A stretch of 64,000 nucleotides of DNA from Bradyrhizobium sp. Gha. Its GTDB lineage: Bacteria; Pseudomonadota; Alphaproteobacteria; Rhizobiales; Xanthobacteraceae. Below, one piece after another: positions 40,969-50,213 of this stretch (position 1 is its first letter; every line of letters begins with the position of its first letter). A program made the position numbers and the translations under genes. The DNA is taken from contig NZ_FOQM01000009.1 of assembly GCF_900113735.1 (NCBI RefSeq), positions 62,001 to 126,000 on the forward strand, given 5' to 3'. The notes under the pieces are model-generated. The model saw only the letters and a list, made by a program, of their open reading frames with translations, was not told where the DNA came from and made no database searches.

Positions 40969-43320
40969 ATGAAAGTCGCGATCATCGGTGGCGGACCTGC
41001 GGGTCTCTATGCTGCGATCCTGCTGAAGAAGCAGCGCCCGAGCGCCGACATCACAGTATATGAGCGCAATCGCGCCGACGACACGTTCGGCTTCGGCGTG
41101 GTGTTCTCGGATGCCACGTTGGACAACTTTGAACGGCACGATCTTCCGAGCTATCGCCGCATCACCCAGGAGTTCGCCTATTGGGATGATATCGCCGTGC
41201 ATTTTCGCGGCACGGTGCATCGGGTCGGCGGCAACGGTTTTTGCGGTTGCTCGCGGCAAAAACTGCTGCTGATCCTGCAGGAGCGAGCCCGCGAGCTCGG
41301 TGTCGTCTTGCATTTCGAAGTGGATATCGACGACGAATCGCGCTTTGCCGATGCCGATCTCATCCTGCTGGCCGATGGCGTCAACAGCCGATTCCGCGAG
41401 AAGCATGCTGACCAGTTTCAGCCGGAGGTCGACCTTCGGACCAACAAGTTCGCATGGATGGGCTCGACCAGGCCACTCGATGCCTTCACCTTCATCTTCC
41501 AGGAGACGGAGTGGGGGCCATTCATCGCCCACGCCTATCAGTATGAAGCCGGTCACTCGACCTGGATCTTCGAGACCGATCCGGAGACGTTCGAGCGCGC
41601 GGGGCTGACGGGCCTGAACGAAACCCAGTCCGCGGCGCGGATGGCCGATATCTTCGGCTGGTTCCTCGATGGGCATAAGCTGCTCACCAATCGCTCGATG
41701 TGGCGCAACTTCCCCATGATCCGCAGCAAACGCTGGGTCAAGGACAACATGGTGCTGCTCGGTGACGCCAAGGCGAGCGCGCATTTCTCGATCGGTTCGG
41801 GTACCAAGCTGGCAATGGAAGATGCGATTGCACTGGCTGAGGCCATGGCGAAGGCGCCCAACGTCAAGGCCGCGCTGGATGTTTATGAGCACGGCCGCCG
41901 CGAGGAGGTCGAGAAGACGCAGCACGCCGCCGACGTCTCGCTGGTCTGGTTCGAGCATGTCGATCGCTTCTGGGATTTCGATCCCGTGCAATTCGCTTTC
42001 GGCGTGATGACGCGCTCGAAGGCGATCACCTATGACAATCTAAAACTCCGCGCGCCCGATTTCGTGGCCGAAGTCGAGAAATCCTTCGCCGAGCAGGTGC
42101 GCAGCAAGGGCTTCGATGTCAGCATCGACAAGCCCATGGTGCCGCTGTTCCAGCCGTTTCGCTTGCGCGAAATGGAGATCGTCAACCGCGCTGTGATGTC
42201 GCCGATGTGCATGTATTCGGCGAAGGAGGGCGTCCCGGGTGATTTTCACCTCGTGCACTACGGTTCGCGCGCGATCGGCGGCGCCGGCTTGATCTTCACG
42301 GAGATGACCTGCGTCAACCGCGAGGCCCGTATCACGCCCGGCTGCGCCGGCCTCTGGAATGACGAGCAGGAGACCGCTTGGCGGCGCATCGTTGATTTCG
42401 TTCATGACAACTCAGCCGCAAGAATTTGCCTGCAGCTCGGTCACGCCGGCCGCAAGGGCGCGACCAAGCTGATGTGGGACGGTATCGACCGCCCACTGGA
42501 CGAAGGTGGCTGGGACGTGGTTTCGGCATCGCCGCTGCCCTATTTCCCCGACAGCCAGGTCCCCCGTGAGCTCGATCGCGCGGGTATGAATGCGGTGAGG
42601 GAGTCGTTCGTCTCTGCTGCCGCGCGCGGCGAGCGTTGCGGCTTTGACATGCTCGAGCTGCACTGCGCCCATGGCTATCTGCTCGCGAGCTTTATCTCGC
42701 CGCTGACAAACACTCGTACCGACGAATATGGCGGCTCGCTTCAAAATCGCCTGCGCTTCCCGCTCGAGATCTTTGAAGCACTGCGGGCCGCCTGGCCGAA
42801 GCACAAGCCGATGTCCGTGCGTATTTCCGCGACTGACTGGGCGGATGGCGGCATTACCGGCGACGATGCGGTGGTCATCGCGCGGGCCTTCGCCGAGGCC
42901 GGTGTCGACCTGATCGACGTCTCGACGGGCCAGACGGCTCGCGAAGGCCAGCCGGTCTACGGCCGCATGTTCCAGACGCCATTCTCTGACCAGGTCCGCA
43001 ACGAAGCGCGCGTGGCCACCATGTGCGTCGGCAACATCACGACGGCGGACCAGGCCAACACCATTTTGGCCGCCGGCCGGGCGGACCTTGTCGCGCTCGG
43101 GCGGCCGCATCTGGTCGACCCCTTCTTCACCATGAAGGCGGCCGCTTGGTATGGCGCAACCGACGCGTTCTGCCCGCCGCAATATCTACCTGGGAAGGAC
43201 CAGATTTTCCGCAATAGTGTGCGCGATCGGCAGGATCTCGAGGAGCTTCGAATTAAGGCTAAGCCCAAGACCCGGGCCGAGCTCAAAGCGGAGGCGACAA
43301 AGCCGCTTGCGGCGGAGTGA
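40969..43320 (+). CDS. Fused anthraniloyl-CoA/salicylyl-CoA monooxygenase-reductase
   Basis: 783 residues. N-terminal FAD hydroxylase domain (1 to about 375): [36 protein letters not shown], and the FAD-binding [21 protein letters not shown]-terminal old-yellow-enzyme-type domain (about 390-760): [51 protein letters not shown] and [20 protein letters not shown]. This two-domain order is that of 2-aminobenzoyl-CoA monooxygenase/reductase of aerobic anthranilate degradation, which hydroxylates and then reduces the ring; database names often say salicylyl-CoA 5-hydroxylase/oxidoreductase. The neighbouring aryl-CoA ligase, RidA and beta-oxidation genes fit the anthranilate pathway. Confidence 0.9.
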   Translation: MKVAIIGGGPAGLYAAILLKKQRPSADITVYERNRADDTFGFGVVFSDATLDNFERHDLPSYRRITQEFAYWDDIAVHFRGTVHRVGGNGFCGCSRQKLLLILQERARELGVVLHFEVDIDDESRFADADLILLADGVNSRFREKHADQFQPEVDLRTNKFAWMGSTRPLDAFTFIFQETEWGPFIAHAYQYEAGHSTWIFETDPETFERAGLTGLNETQSAARMADIFGWFLDGHKLLTNRSMWRNFPMIRSKRWVKDNMVLLGDAKASAHFSIGSGTKLAMEDAIALAEAMAKAPNVKAALDVYEHGRREEVEKTQHAADVSLVWFEHVDRFWDFDPVQFAFGVMTRSKAITYDNLKLRAPDFVAEVEKSFAEQVRSKGFDVSIDKPMVPLFQPFRLREMEIVNRAVMSPMCMYSAKEGVPGDFHLVHYGSRAIGGAGLIFTEMTCVNREARITPGCAGLWNDEQETAWRRIVDFVHDNSAARICLQLGHAGRKGATKLMWDGIDRPLDEGGWDVVSASPLPYFPDSQVPRELDRAGMNAVRESFVSAAARGERCGFDMLELHCAHGYLLASFISPLTNTRTDEYGGSLQNRLRFPLEIFEALRAAWPKHKPMSVRISATDWADGGITGDDAVVIARAFAEAGVDLIDVSTGQTAREGQPVYGRMFQTPFSDQVRNEARVATMCVGNITTADQANTILAAGRADLVALGRPHLVDPFFTMKAAAWYGATDAFCPPQYLPGKDQIFRNSVRDRQDLEELRIKAKPKTRAELKAEATKPLAAE

Positions 43321-43373
43321 GCGCCCGTGCGACGTTAACCCCGCTGCCTGTGTATTGAGTGGAGTTGAGGGCG

Positions 43374-44624
43374 ATGAAGGCGATTATCGTCGGTGGCGGT
43401 ATCGGTGGTCTCACCACGGCGTTGATGCTGCGGGCCCGCGGGATCGGCTGCGAGATCTTCGAGCAGTCGGATACGATCCGCGAGCTTGGCGTCGGTATCA
43501 ACACGCTGCCGCACGCCATGCGCGAGCTTGCCAGTCTTGGTCTGCTGCAACAACTCGACGACGTCGCTATCCGCACCGATCAGCTCTACTATCTCAATCG
43601 CCATGGCCAGGAGGTCTGGCGCGAAGCCCGCGGCGTGGACGCCGGCCATGACGTGCCGCAATTCTCGATTCACCGCGGCCGTCTTCAGGGTGTCATCCAT
43701 CGCGCGGTCGAGGAGCGGCTCGGCGCGGATGCCATCCACACGGGCTGCCGGCTCGGCGCGTTCACGCAGGACGAAGCCGGTGTCACGGCCTATTTCTTCG
43801 ATCGCGCCGGCTCGCACATCCACACTGCGCGCGGCGATATCCTGATCGGGGCGGACGGCATCCACTCACGCGTCCGCGACGCGCTGTTCCCAAATGAGGG
43901 GCCGCCCTGCTGGAACGGCCTCATGCTGTGGCGCGGTGCGCGCGACTGGCCGATGTTCCTGACCGGCAAGTCGATGATCGTCGCCGGTGGTCTCAATGCC
44001 AAGGTGGTGGTCTATCCGATCGCGGAAGGATCGAGCCCGGCGAGCCGTCTGACCAATTGGGCGGTGCTGGTGAAGGTGGGCGAGGGCAATGCCCCGCCGC
44101 CACGTAAGGAAGATTGGTCGCGGCCCGGCCGGCGCGAGGAGCTGATGCCGCATGTCGCCCGCTTCTCGGTGCCCTACATCGATGTAAGAAGCCTGATCTC
44201 GGCAACGCCCGAGTTTTATGAATATCCGACCTGCGACCGCGACCCCTTGCCTTATTGGTCGTCCGGCCGCGTTACGCTGCTTGGCGATGCCGCACATCCC
44301 ATGTATCCGGTCGGCTCCAACGGCGCCTCCCAGGCGATCCTCGATGCGCGCTGCCTTGGGGATGCGCTGGCGCGTGCCGAGCATCCGCGGCAGGCCTTGG
44401 TCGAGTATGAGAAGAAGCGCCTGCCGATGACAGCGGATATCGTCCGTTCCAACCGCCGTGGCGGCCCCGAAGGTGTCATTGACGCCGTCGAGCAGCTGGC
44501 GCCCGACGGCTTTGACAACATCGACAACGTCTTGAGCTATTCCCAGCGCGAGGCGATCGTGCGTGGCTATGCCACGAAGGCGGGGTTCGCTGCGGTGCCG
44601 GGCCTAGCCGCGGTGCGGGCCTAA
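43374..44624 (+). CDS. Class A FAD-dependent monooxygenase
   Basis: 416 residues from ATG 43374 (GAGG upstream). KAIIVGGGIGGLTTALMLRA binds the ADP part of FAD; FSIHRGRLQGVIHRAV and ILIGADGIHSRVRDALF (DG motif) and VTLLGDAAHPMYPVGSNGAS (GD motif) complete the aromatic hydroxylase set. It resembles phenazine- or salicylate-type hydroxylases. It could hydroxylate a side substrate of the pathway or act on a related aromatic acid. Same direction as the fused monooxygenase, 53 bp apart. Confidence 0.9.
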   Translation: MKAIIVGGGIGGLTTALMLRARGIGCEIFEQSDTIRELGVGINTLPHAMRELASLGLLQQLDDVAIRTDQLYYLNRHGQEVWREARGVDAGHDVPQFSIHRGRLQGVIHRAVEERLGADAIHTGCRLGAFTQDEAGVTAYFFDRAGSHIHTARGDILIGADGIHSRVRDALFPNEGPPCWNGLMLWRGARDWPMFLTGKSMIVAGGLNAKVVVYPIAEGSSPASRLTNWAVLVKVGEGNAPPPRKEDWSRPGRREELMPHVARFSVPYIDVRSLISATPEFYEYPTCDRDPLPYWSSGRVTLLGDAAHPMYPVGSNGASQAILDARCLGDALARAEHPRQALVEYEKKRLPMTADIVRSNRRGGPEGVIDAVEQLAPDGFDNIDNVLSYSQREAIVRGYATKAGFAAVPGLAAVRA

Positions 44625-44632
44625 AGCATCCG

Positions 44633-45091
44633 CTAGCCGGCGCCGGGAGGCGGCGGCAGGAAGTGGATGTTGAACTCGGCGGCCATCGCCACGACGTCCT
44701 CCGGCTTCTGCTCCTTCATGTTGTGAAGGCCCCAGAACAGGTCGAACAGTTTTTTGGTCGGCGATACCCAGAACAGCACTTTCGCGGTCTGGTCTGATTT
44801 GTTGAAGATGCCGTGCGGCACGCCCATGCCGAGCCGGATCAAATCGCCAGGCGTTGCCTGCGCCTCGGAATTGCCGAGCACGAAGTCGAGCTTGCCCTCC
44901 AGCATGTAGAGATATTCGTCCTGGTCGGGATGGATGTGCGGCGGCACGAACGTGCCCGGCGGAAATGTCGCGTGCCAGGAGAAGCTGTTCTCGGTGTTGC
45001 TCTTCGGCACATAAGTCTGGCCGAGAATGTTCCACGAAATGCCCTGGATTCCCTCATTGGCCCGGGTGATGCCGGTGATCTCGCTCTTCAT
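44633..45091 (-). CDS. Cupin-domain protein
   Basis: 152 residues. One cupin fold with metal-ligand motifs FVPPHIHPDQDEYLYMLEG (His, His, Glu) and the second motif around LIRLGMGVPHGIFN (His). The intact ligands suggest a metal-dependent dioxygenase, isomerase or sensor. The neighbourhood suggests action on a pathway intermediate. On the minus strand with the binding-protein gene, 30 bp downstream of it. Confidence 0.85.
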   Translation of the reverse strand: MKSEITGITRANEGIQGISWNILGQTYVPKSNTENSFSWHATFPPGTFVPPHIHPDQDEYLYMLEGKLDFVLGNSEAQATPGDLIRLGMGVPHGIFNKSDQTAKVLFWVSPTKKLFDLFWGLHNMKEQKPEDVVAMAAEFNIHFLPPPPGAG

Positions 45092-45121
45092 TGCAGTCCT
45101 CCCTTGATGCGACGCGCAGCG

Positions 45122-46294
45122 TTAGTTTGCCTTGCAGTCCTTGGCATAGCGGTCGCCGTAGTTCTCGAAGACTTTTTGTACGATCTCGGTCTGGAATTTG
45201 CCATCCGGACGCTTGGCGACCTTGGTCAGGTAGAAATCCTGGATCGGATAGCCGTTGGCGTTGAACTTGAACGACCCGCGCAGCGATGTGAAGTCCGCCT
45301 TCTTCAGGGCGGCCGCAACGGCGTCCTTGTTGGAGAAGTCGCCCTTCACAGCCCTGACCGCGCTGTCGATCAGCATCGCGGCGTCATAGGCCTGGAACGC
45401 GTAGGTGCCGGGCACACTGTTGTAGGCGGCCTCGTAGGCGGCGACGAACTTCTTGTTCTGGGGATTGTCGAGGTTGGGCGCCCAGTTCGCGCCGCCGAAC
45501 ATCCCAACGGCGGCATCCTGCTGCGCGGGTAGGGTCGATTCATCCACGGTGAAAGCCGAAAGCACCGGAATGCGGTCGGCAAGGCCAGCCTGCTTGTATT
45601 GCTTGACGAGGTTGACGCCGAGACCACCCGGCATGAACGTGAACAGCGCATCGGGCTTCTGCGCGGCGATCTTCGACAGCTCCGGTTGGAAATCCAGCGT
45701 GTTCAGCGGCATATAGGATTCTTCGACGATCTCACCCTTGTAGTCGAGCTTGAAGCCGGCTACCGAATCCTTGCCGGCCTGGTAGTTCGGCACCATCAGG
45801 TACATCCGCTTGTAGCCGCGATCCTGCGCCACTTTGCCAAGGATCTCGTGCACCTGATCGTTCTGGTACGACGTCACATAGAAGAACGGGTTGCAGTCCT
45901 TGCCGGCATAGGTCGACGGGCCGGCATTGGGGCTGATCAGAAAGGTCTTCGCTTCGGTCACGGGCCGGTGGATGGCCTGAAGGATGTTGGAGAAGACTGG
46001 TCCGACCACGAAGTCGACCTTGTCGCGTTCGAGCAGACCCTTGACCTTGGTTACCGCCGCGTCGGGCTTCAACTCGTCGTCGACCACGACGACCTCGACA
46101 TCGCGACCATCCATCTTATTGCCGAGATCCTTCACCGCGAGCGCAAAGCCGTCGCGAACCTGCTGGCCGAGCGCGGCGGCTGGCCCCGAAAGGGTCACGA
46201 TCACGCCCAGCTTGATCTTTTCCTGCGCGAGGGCAGGGCCCATCGCCGCACCGAGCAGCAAGGCGGCTGCAGCCAAGGTCCGTTGCATTTTCAT
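45122..46294 (-). CDS. Branched-chain-amino-acid-type (LivK) ABC binding protein
   Basis: 390 residues from ATG 46294 (GGGAG upstream). Signal peptide MKMQRTLAAAALLLGAAMGP ending ALA-QEK. Mature start KIKLGVIVTLSGPAAALGQQ, and type I periplasmic-binding features DGRDVEVVVVDDELKPDAAV, VDFVVGPVFSNILQA, FFYVTSYQNDQVHE. Such proteins bind amino acids or aromatic acids. No Liv permeases or ATPases are in the window, so it must work with a transporter elsewhere. Divergent from the MarR gene; the shared region carries operator-like sites. Confidence 0.88.
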   Translation of the reverse strand: MKMQRTLAAAALLLGAAMGPALAQEKIKLGVIVTLSGPAAALGQQVRDGFALAVKDLGNKMDGRDVEVVVVDDELKPDAAVTKVKGLLERDKVDFVVGPVFSNILQAIHRPVTEAKTFLISPNAGPSTYAGKDCNPFFYVTSYQNDQVHEILGKVAQDRGYKRMYLMVPNYQAGKDSVAGFKLDYKGEIVEESYMPLNTLDFQPELSKIAAQKPDALFTFMPGGLGVNLVKQYKQAGLADRIPVLSAFTVDESTLPAQQDAAVGMFGGANWAPNLDNPQNKKFVAAYEAAYNSVPGTYAFQAYDAAMLIDSAVRAVKGDFSNKDAVAAALKKADFTSLRGSFKFNANGYPIQDFYLTKVAKRPDGKFQTEIVQKVFENYGDRYAKDCKAN

Positions 46295-46435
46295 GATTGT
46301 CTCCCGTGGCACCAGAGCTTGCGTTGCAAGCCGCGTACTCCGATCGAAGATTATGCCGATGACGGCGCACGCGGCAAGCCAAGCTCACGGCGTCACCTTG
46401 ATGCGGCAGCGTAGCATGCAAGCGGCGCGCCAATT

Positions 46436-46451
46436 GCTTGAAGCTTAAAGA
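46436..46451. promoter_or_regulatory. Putative MarR-type operator (site 4)
   Basis: GCTTGAAGCTTAAAGA, between the LivK-type gene (minus, start 46294) and the MarR gene (plus, start 46545). Contains the perfect palindrome AAGCTT. Confidence 0.5.
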
Positions 46452-46504
46452 GATCAGTGTGCGATCGATTGTTACAGCTTTAGGCTTGCGGCCGGCGCGG
46501 ATTT

Positions 46505-46520
46505 ACTTGAAGCTCAAAAC
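46505..46520. promoter_or_regulatory. Putative MarR-type operator (site 5)
   Basis: ACTTGAAGCTCAAAAC, 24 bp before the MarR start codon, a position that would allow autoregulation. A weaker half-match (CTTTAGGCTTGCG) lies at about 46478-46490 between this site and site 4. Confidence 0.5.
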
Positions 46521-46544
46521 ATTAGGGAATCCGGGGCGGCGCCA

Positions 46545-47063
46545 ATGCCGGCCGTGAGTGATTGCACCAACATGCTCGATTCCGAGACCAAGGCCGTCGA
46601 AACGCCCGAGGACCACGCCGAAGAACTTCGGCTGTGGTTGCGCCTGCTCACCTGCACGACCCTGATCGAGGGTGAGGTTCGCGGTCGCCTGCGGCAGCGC
46701 TTTGACGTCACCCTCCCTCGTTTCGACCTGATGGCGCAGCTCGACAAGGCGCCCGACGGCATGACGCTATCGGATGTCTCCAAGCGCATGATGGTGTCCA
46801 ACGGCAACGTCACCGGCCTCGTCGAGCGCCTGGTGGAATCCGGCCATCTCGACCGTCGTACCTCGGAGACCGACCGTCGGGTCCAGGTGATCCGCCTCAC
46901 AAAGCTCGGCCGCGCCGAGTTCCGCCGAATGGCCGCAGAGCACGAGACCTGGATCGCCGATCTCTTCGCCGATTTGACGCCGAAGGACGTGCGCGAGCTG
47001 ATGCGGCTCCTTGCCAAGACCAAGGGGTCTGCGCAGAAATCGGCCGCGCGGCGCCGCCCCTGA
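46545..47063 (+). CDS. MarR-family transcriptional regulator
   Basis: 172 residues from ATG 46545 (ATG 46572 is an alternative). Winged-helix pattern: FDVTLPRFDLMAQLDKAPDG, recognition helix region SDVSKRMMVSNGNVTGLVER, wing TSETDRRVQVIRLTKLG. The family acts as dimeric repressors released by aromatic acids or their CoA esters. Divergent from the LivK-type gene and 140 bp before the aryl-CoA ligase. Similar near-palindromes occur in front of its own gene and of at least three other transcription units, making it the probable local repressor of the anthranilate cluster. Confidence 0.9.
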   Translation: MPAVSDCTNMLDSETKAVETPEDHAEELRLWLRLLTCTTLIEGEVRGRLRQRFDVTLPRFDLMAQLDKAPDGMTLSDVSKRMMVSNGNVTGLVERLVESGHLDRRTSETDRRVQVIRLTKLGRAEFRRMAAEHETWIADLFADLTPKDVRELMRLLAKTKGSAQKSAARRRP

Positions 47064-47140
47064 GTTGCGGGTTCCCGGGCCGCCACCAATTCGCCGGACG
47101 AAAATGCATGGGATGCCCAACTCCGCTATTGCGCCGAATT

Positions 47141-47156
47141 GTTTTAAGCCTAAAAT
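47141..47156. promoter_or_regulatory. Putative MarR-type operator (site 6)
   Basis: GTTTTAAGCCTAAAAT, 50 bp upstream of the aryl-CoA ligase start; 15 of 16 bases equal the reverse complement of the site at 40920. Confidence 0.6.
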
Positions 47157-47206
47157 GTTTTCCGTTGAGTGCTGCCGGGTGCTTTCCATGCTGAAAGGAG
47201 CGTGCG

Positions 47207-48898
47207 ATGGCCAACGCTGCCAAGGTTCAAGTCTCGGGCTCGCATGACGGCAACGCCGCGACGGCCCACGTCGATACATTTGCGCGGCAACATCTGCCGC
47301 CACCCGAGCTCTGGCCGGAGTTCATCTTCACGCGGCCGGAACTCCGCTATCCGTCGCGACTGAACTGTGTGACCTATTTCCTCGACCGTTGGATCGAGCA
47401 GGGCCACGGCGACGCGCCTTGCGTCATCAGTCCCGCCGTGAGCTACACCTATCGCGAACTACAAGAGCTCGTGAATCGCATTGCCAATGTGCTCGTTGGC
47501 AAGCTCGGTCTCGTCACGGGTGGACGCGTGATGCTGCGCTCCGCCAATAGCGCCATGATGGTTGCGACCTATCTCGCGGTGATCAAGGCCGGTGGTATCT
47601 GCGTGGCGACGATGCCGCTGCTGCGCGCCAAGGAGCTGTCCTATCCCATTCAGAAGGCGGAGATCACGCTCGCGCTCTGCGACGGGAAACTCTCCGATGA
47701 GATGGAAAGGGCGAAGCTGGTGGCGCCCGGTCTCAAGCACGTGGTCTATTGGGGCAATGGCGCTTCCGATTCGCTCGAGGCGCTGATCGCGGATGCAAGT
47801 CCGGAGTTTAGGGCTGTCGATACCGCCGCGGACGATATCTGCCTCATCGCGTTTACGTCGGGCACGACGGGCGATCCGAAGGGCACCATGCATTTCCACC
47901 GGGACATGCTGGCGGTGTGCGATGGTTATGCGCGCAATATCTTGCGAGCCGAGCAGAAGGATCGATTCATTGGCTCCGCGCCCCTGGCCTTCACCTTCGG
48001 CTTTGGCGGCGTGCTGTTTCCGATGCACATCGGCGCTTCCTTCGTCGTGCTCGAGAAGACGACGCCGGACGACATGCTATCGGCGATCGAGCAATACAGG
48101 ACCACAGTCTGCTTCACGGCACCGACTGCATATCGCGCGATGATAAGTAAACTCGCGGGCCGCGACATCTCCTCGCTTCGCAAATGCGTATCCGCGGGCG
48201 AGACGTTGCCTAAGCCGACATTCGATGCCTGGCTGAAGGCAACCGGCATCAAGTTGATGGACGGGATCGGCTCGACAGAGTTGTTGCACATCTTCATCAG
48301 CGCGACGGACGACGACATTCGTCCGGGCGCGACCGGAAAGCCGGTGCCCGGCTATGAGGCGAAGATCGTCGATGATGACGGCAATGATTTGCCGGCGGGG
48401 ACGATGGGGAAGCTCGCGGTGCGCGGGCCGACTGGCTGCCGCTATCTCGCCGACGAACGGCAGCGGAAGTATGTTCAGAACGGCTGGAACATCACCGGCG
48501 ACACCTATCTGATGGATAGCGATGGCTATTTCTGGTACCAGTCGCGCTCTGACGACATGATTGTGTCGTCCGGATACAATATCGCGGGCACGGATGTGGA
48601 AGCAGCCCTGCTCACGCATCCGTCGGTCGCCGAGTGCGGCGTCGTCGGTGCGCCCGACGAGGCGCGCGGGATGATTGTGAAGGCTTACGTCGTCGTCGCC
48701 GCCGGCGTGATGCCGGACGCAAAGCTCGCAGCCGAGTTGCAAGAGCACGTCAAACGTGAGATTGCGCCGTACAAATATCCGCGCGCGATCGAGTTCGTGA
48801 CGCAGCTGCCGAAGACCGAGACCGGAAAATTGAAGCGCTTCGCCTTGCGGCAACTGGCGCAGGCGGCTGCGACGTCCTCGGGCGTCGCGGCGGAATGA
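47207..48898 (+). CDS. Benzoate/2-aminobenzoate-type aryl-CoA ligase
   Basis: 563 residues from ATG 47207 (AAGGAG upstream). Adenylate-forming motifs: LIAFTSGTTGDPKGTMHFHR, A5 LMDGIGSTELLHIFIS, DTYLMDSDGYFWYQSRSDDM and SSGYNIAGTDVEAALLTHPS, with A10 lysine in LPKTETGKLKRF. The N-terminal LPPPELWPEF and the GSTELLHIF motif are typical of benzoate-CoA ligase relatives. In this setting the likely reaction is 2-aminobenzoate + ATP + CoA to 2-aminobenzoyl-CoA, the entry step for the enzyme encoded at 40969. Substrate assignment rests on context. Confidence 0.88.
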   Translation: MANAAKVQVSGSHDGNAATAHVDTFARQHLPPPELWPEFIFTRPELRYPSRLNCVTYFLDRWIEQGHGDAPCVISPAVSYTYRELQELVNRIANVLVGKLGLVTGGRVMLRSANSAMMVATYLAVIKAGGICVATMPLLRAKELSYPIQKAEITLALCDGKLSDEMERAKLVAPGLKHVVYWGNGASDSLEALIADASPEFRAVDTAADDICLIAFTSGTTGDPKGTMHFHRDMLAVCDGYARNILRAEQKDRFIGSAPLAFTFGFGGVLFPMHIGASFVVLEKTTPDDMLSAIEQYRTTVCFTAPTAYRAMISKLAGRDISSLRKCVSAGETLPKPTFDAWLKATGIKLMDGIGSTELLHIFISATDDDIRPGATGKPVPGYEAKIVDDDGNDLPAGTMGKLAVRGPTGCRYLADERQRKYVQNGWNITGDTYLMDSDGYFWYQSRSDDMIVSSGYNIAGTDVEAALLTHPSVAECGVVGAPDEARGMIVKAYVVVAAGVMPDAKLAAELQEHVKREIAPYKYPRAIEFVTQLPKTETGKLKRFALRQLAQAAATSSGVAAE

Positions 48899-48913
48899 GA
48901 TGAGGATCAAGAA

Positions 48914-49378
48914 TTGTCCGTGACAACGCCGAAAGCCCCACAGCTTGCCGTGCTGCAGACCCCTGCCGAGGACGACGCCGGCCCCAGGGCGCAAGTGCTC
49001 CAGCCTTCGGGTTGGCCGATGCCGAAGGGCTATGCCAATGGAATGGCTGCCGAAGGTCGCATTGTCGTCACCGGTGGCGTGATCGGCTGGGATGCCCGGG
49101 AACATCTTGCGGACGGTTTTGTCGCGCAGGTGCGTCAGGCCTTGAGCAATATCGCGGAAATCCTGGCCGAGGCCGGTGCGCGGCCCGAGCATCTCGTGCG
49201 GCTGACCTGGTATGTCGTGGACGTGGAGGAGTACCTGGCGAACCTGAAGGAGCTCGGCAAGATTTATCGCGTCGTCTTCGGTACGCACTATCCCGCGATG
49301 GCGCTGGTCCAGGTCGTCCGTCTCGTTGAGAAAGCGGCGCGCGTCGAGATCGAGGCCACTGCGGTCATTCCCCGCTAG
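48914..49378 (+). CDS. RidA-family protein
   Basis: 154 residues from TTG 48914, which has GAGG about 8 bases upstream; GTG 48920 is the alternative. Rid fold: VLQPSGWPMPKGYANGMAAE, IVVTGGVIGWDAREHLADGF, QVRQALSNIAEILAEAGARP and VEIEATAVIPR. The arginine typical of catalytic RidA members is not obvious at the expected place, but IEATAVI is conserved. Rid proteins hydrolyse reactive enamine/imine intermediates. That would suit the enamine-type product of the anthraniloyl-CoA monooxygenase-reductase. 15 bp after the ligase gene. Confidence 0.87.
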   Translation: MSVTTPKAPQLAVLQTPAEDDAGPRAQVLQPSGWPMPKGYANGMAAEGRIVVTGGVIGWDAREHLADGFVAQVRQALSNIAEILAEAGARPEHLVRLTWYVVDVEEYLANLKELGKIYRVVFGTHYPAMALVQVVRLVEKAARVEIEATAVIPR

Positions 49379-49387
49379 GCCGCGCGC

Positions 49388-50116
49388 TCAGCTCGCCTTG
49401 GAGAGATTCTCGTCTTCGGGTGAGTTCAGATAGACGCCCGACATCGTGTCGACCCAGCACAGATGGTCGTGCACCTTCTTGACACCTTCGACGTTCTCCG
49501 CCGCGACGATCGCCGCCTGCCGCGCCCGTTCCTCGGTGATGATACCGCTCAAATGAACGATGCCGTCGCGCACGATCACGTTCAGGCCGAACGGGCACCA
49601 GTCGTATTTCTCCATGGCATTGATGATGCGGCCGCGGATGTGATCGTCGTCGGCCGTTGGATCCGGCACGTCGCGGGCGAGGCCCGCCACCGCCTGGAGC
49701 AGGTTGGCGCGCGACACGATGCCAACGACCTTGTCGCCGCGAACCACCGGAAGGCGCTTTACGTTGTTCCGCTCCATGAGATCGACGATCTCGGCGAGCG
49801 CGGTATCCTCGGTGATGGTCACAGGTGAGACGGTCATGACTTCCGCGACTTTGCGGCCATGCTCGTGGACGAAATCGCTGGCTGACTTGCCGGAGCCGAG
49901 AATGAAGCGCAGCCAGCGGCCGCGCTTGCGACCGGTGCCGATTTCGCTGCGGCGGATGAAGTCGCCCTCGGAGACCACGCCAACCAGCTTGCCGCTATTG
50001 TCGACAACAGTGAGGCCACTGATATGACGCGTCAGCATGATGTTCGCAGCCTCGATGATGCTGATGTCGGGGGTGACCGAGATGACCGATCGGGTCATGA
50101 TCTGGTGGGCGCGCAT
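49388..50116 (-). CDS. CBS-pair and BON-domain protein
   Basis: 242 residues from ATG 50116. Two CBS motifs (MTRSVISVTPDISIIEAANI ... GVVSEGDFIRR, and VMTVSPVTITEDTALAEIVD ... GIVSRANLL) are separated by a basic linker (GTGRKRGRWLRF), and a C-terminal BON domain follows (GLNVIVRDGIVHLSGIITEE). CBS pairs bind adenine nucleotides; BON domains bind membranes or lipids. Probably a stress or energy sensor. A perfect FixK/FNR-type box lies 67 bp upstream at 50183, so low-oxygen induction is likely. Confidence 0.9.
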   Translation of the reverse strand: MRAHQIMTRSVISVTPDISIIEAANIMLTRHISGLTVVDNSGKLVGVVSEGDFIRRSEIGTGRKRGRWLRFILGSGKSASDFVHEHGRKVAEVMTVSPVTITEDTALAEIVDLMERNNVKRLPVVRGDKVVGIVSRANLLQAVAGLARDVPDPTADDDHIRGRIINAMEKYDWCPFGLNVIVRDGIVHLSGIITEERARQAAIVAAENVEGVKKVHDHLCWVDTMSGVYLNSPEDENLSKAS

Positions 50117-50182
50117 CGGAGAACTCCGCAAGATCGGATCAATATCGATGTGCGAAGTCTAGATCAGCGGCAAAGGTAGGAA

Positions 50183-50196
50183 TTGACCCAAGTCAA
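50183..50196. promoter_or_regulatory. FixK/FNR-type box upstream of the CBS-BON gene
   Basis: TTGACCCAAGTCAA, a perfect match to TTGA(T/C)N4(A/G)TCAA, 67 bp upstream of the start at 50116. It lies between the CBS-BON gene and the end of the CHAD gene. Confidence 0.75.
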
Positions 50197-50213
50197 GCAG
50201 CGCTTGCGAATGC

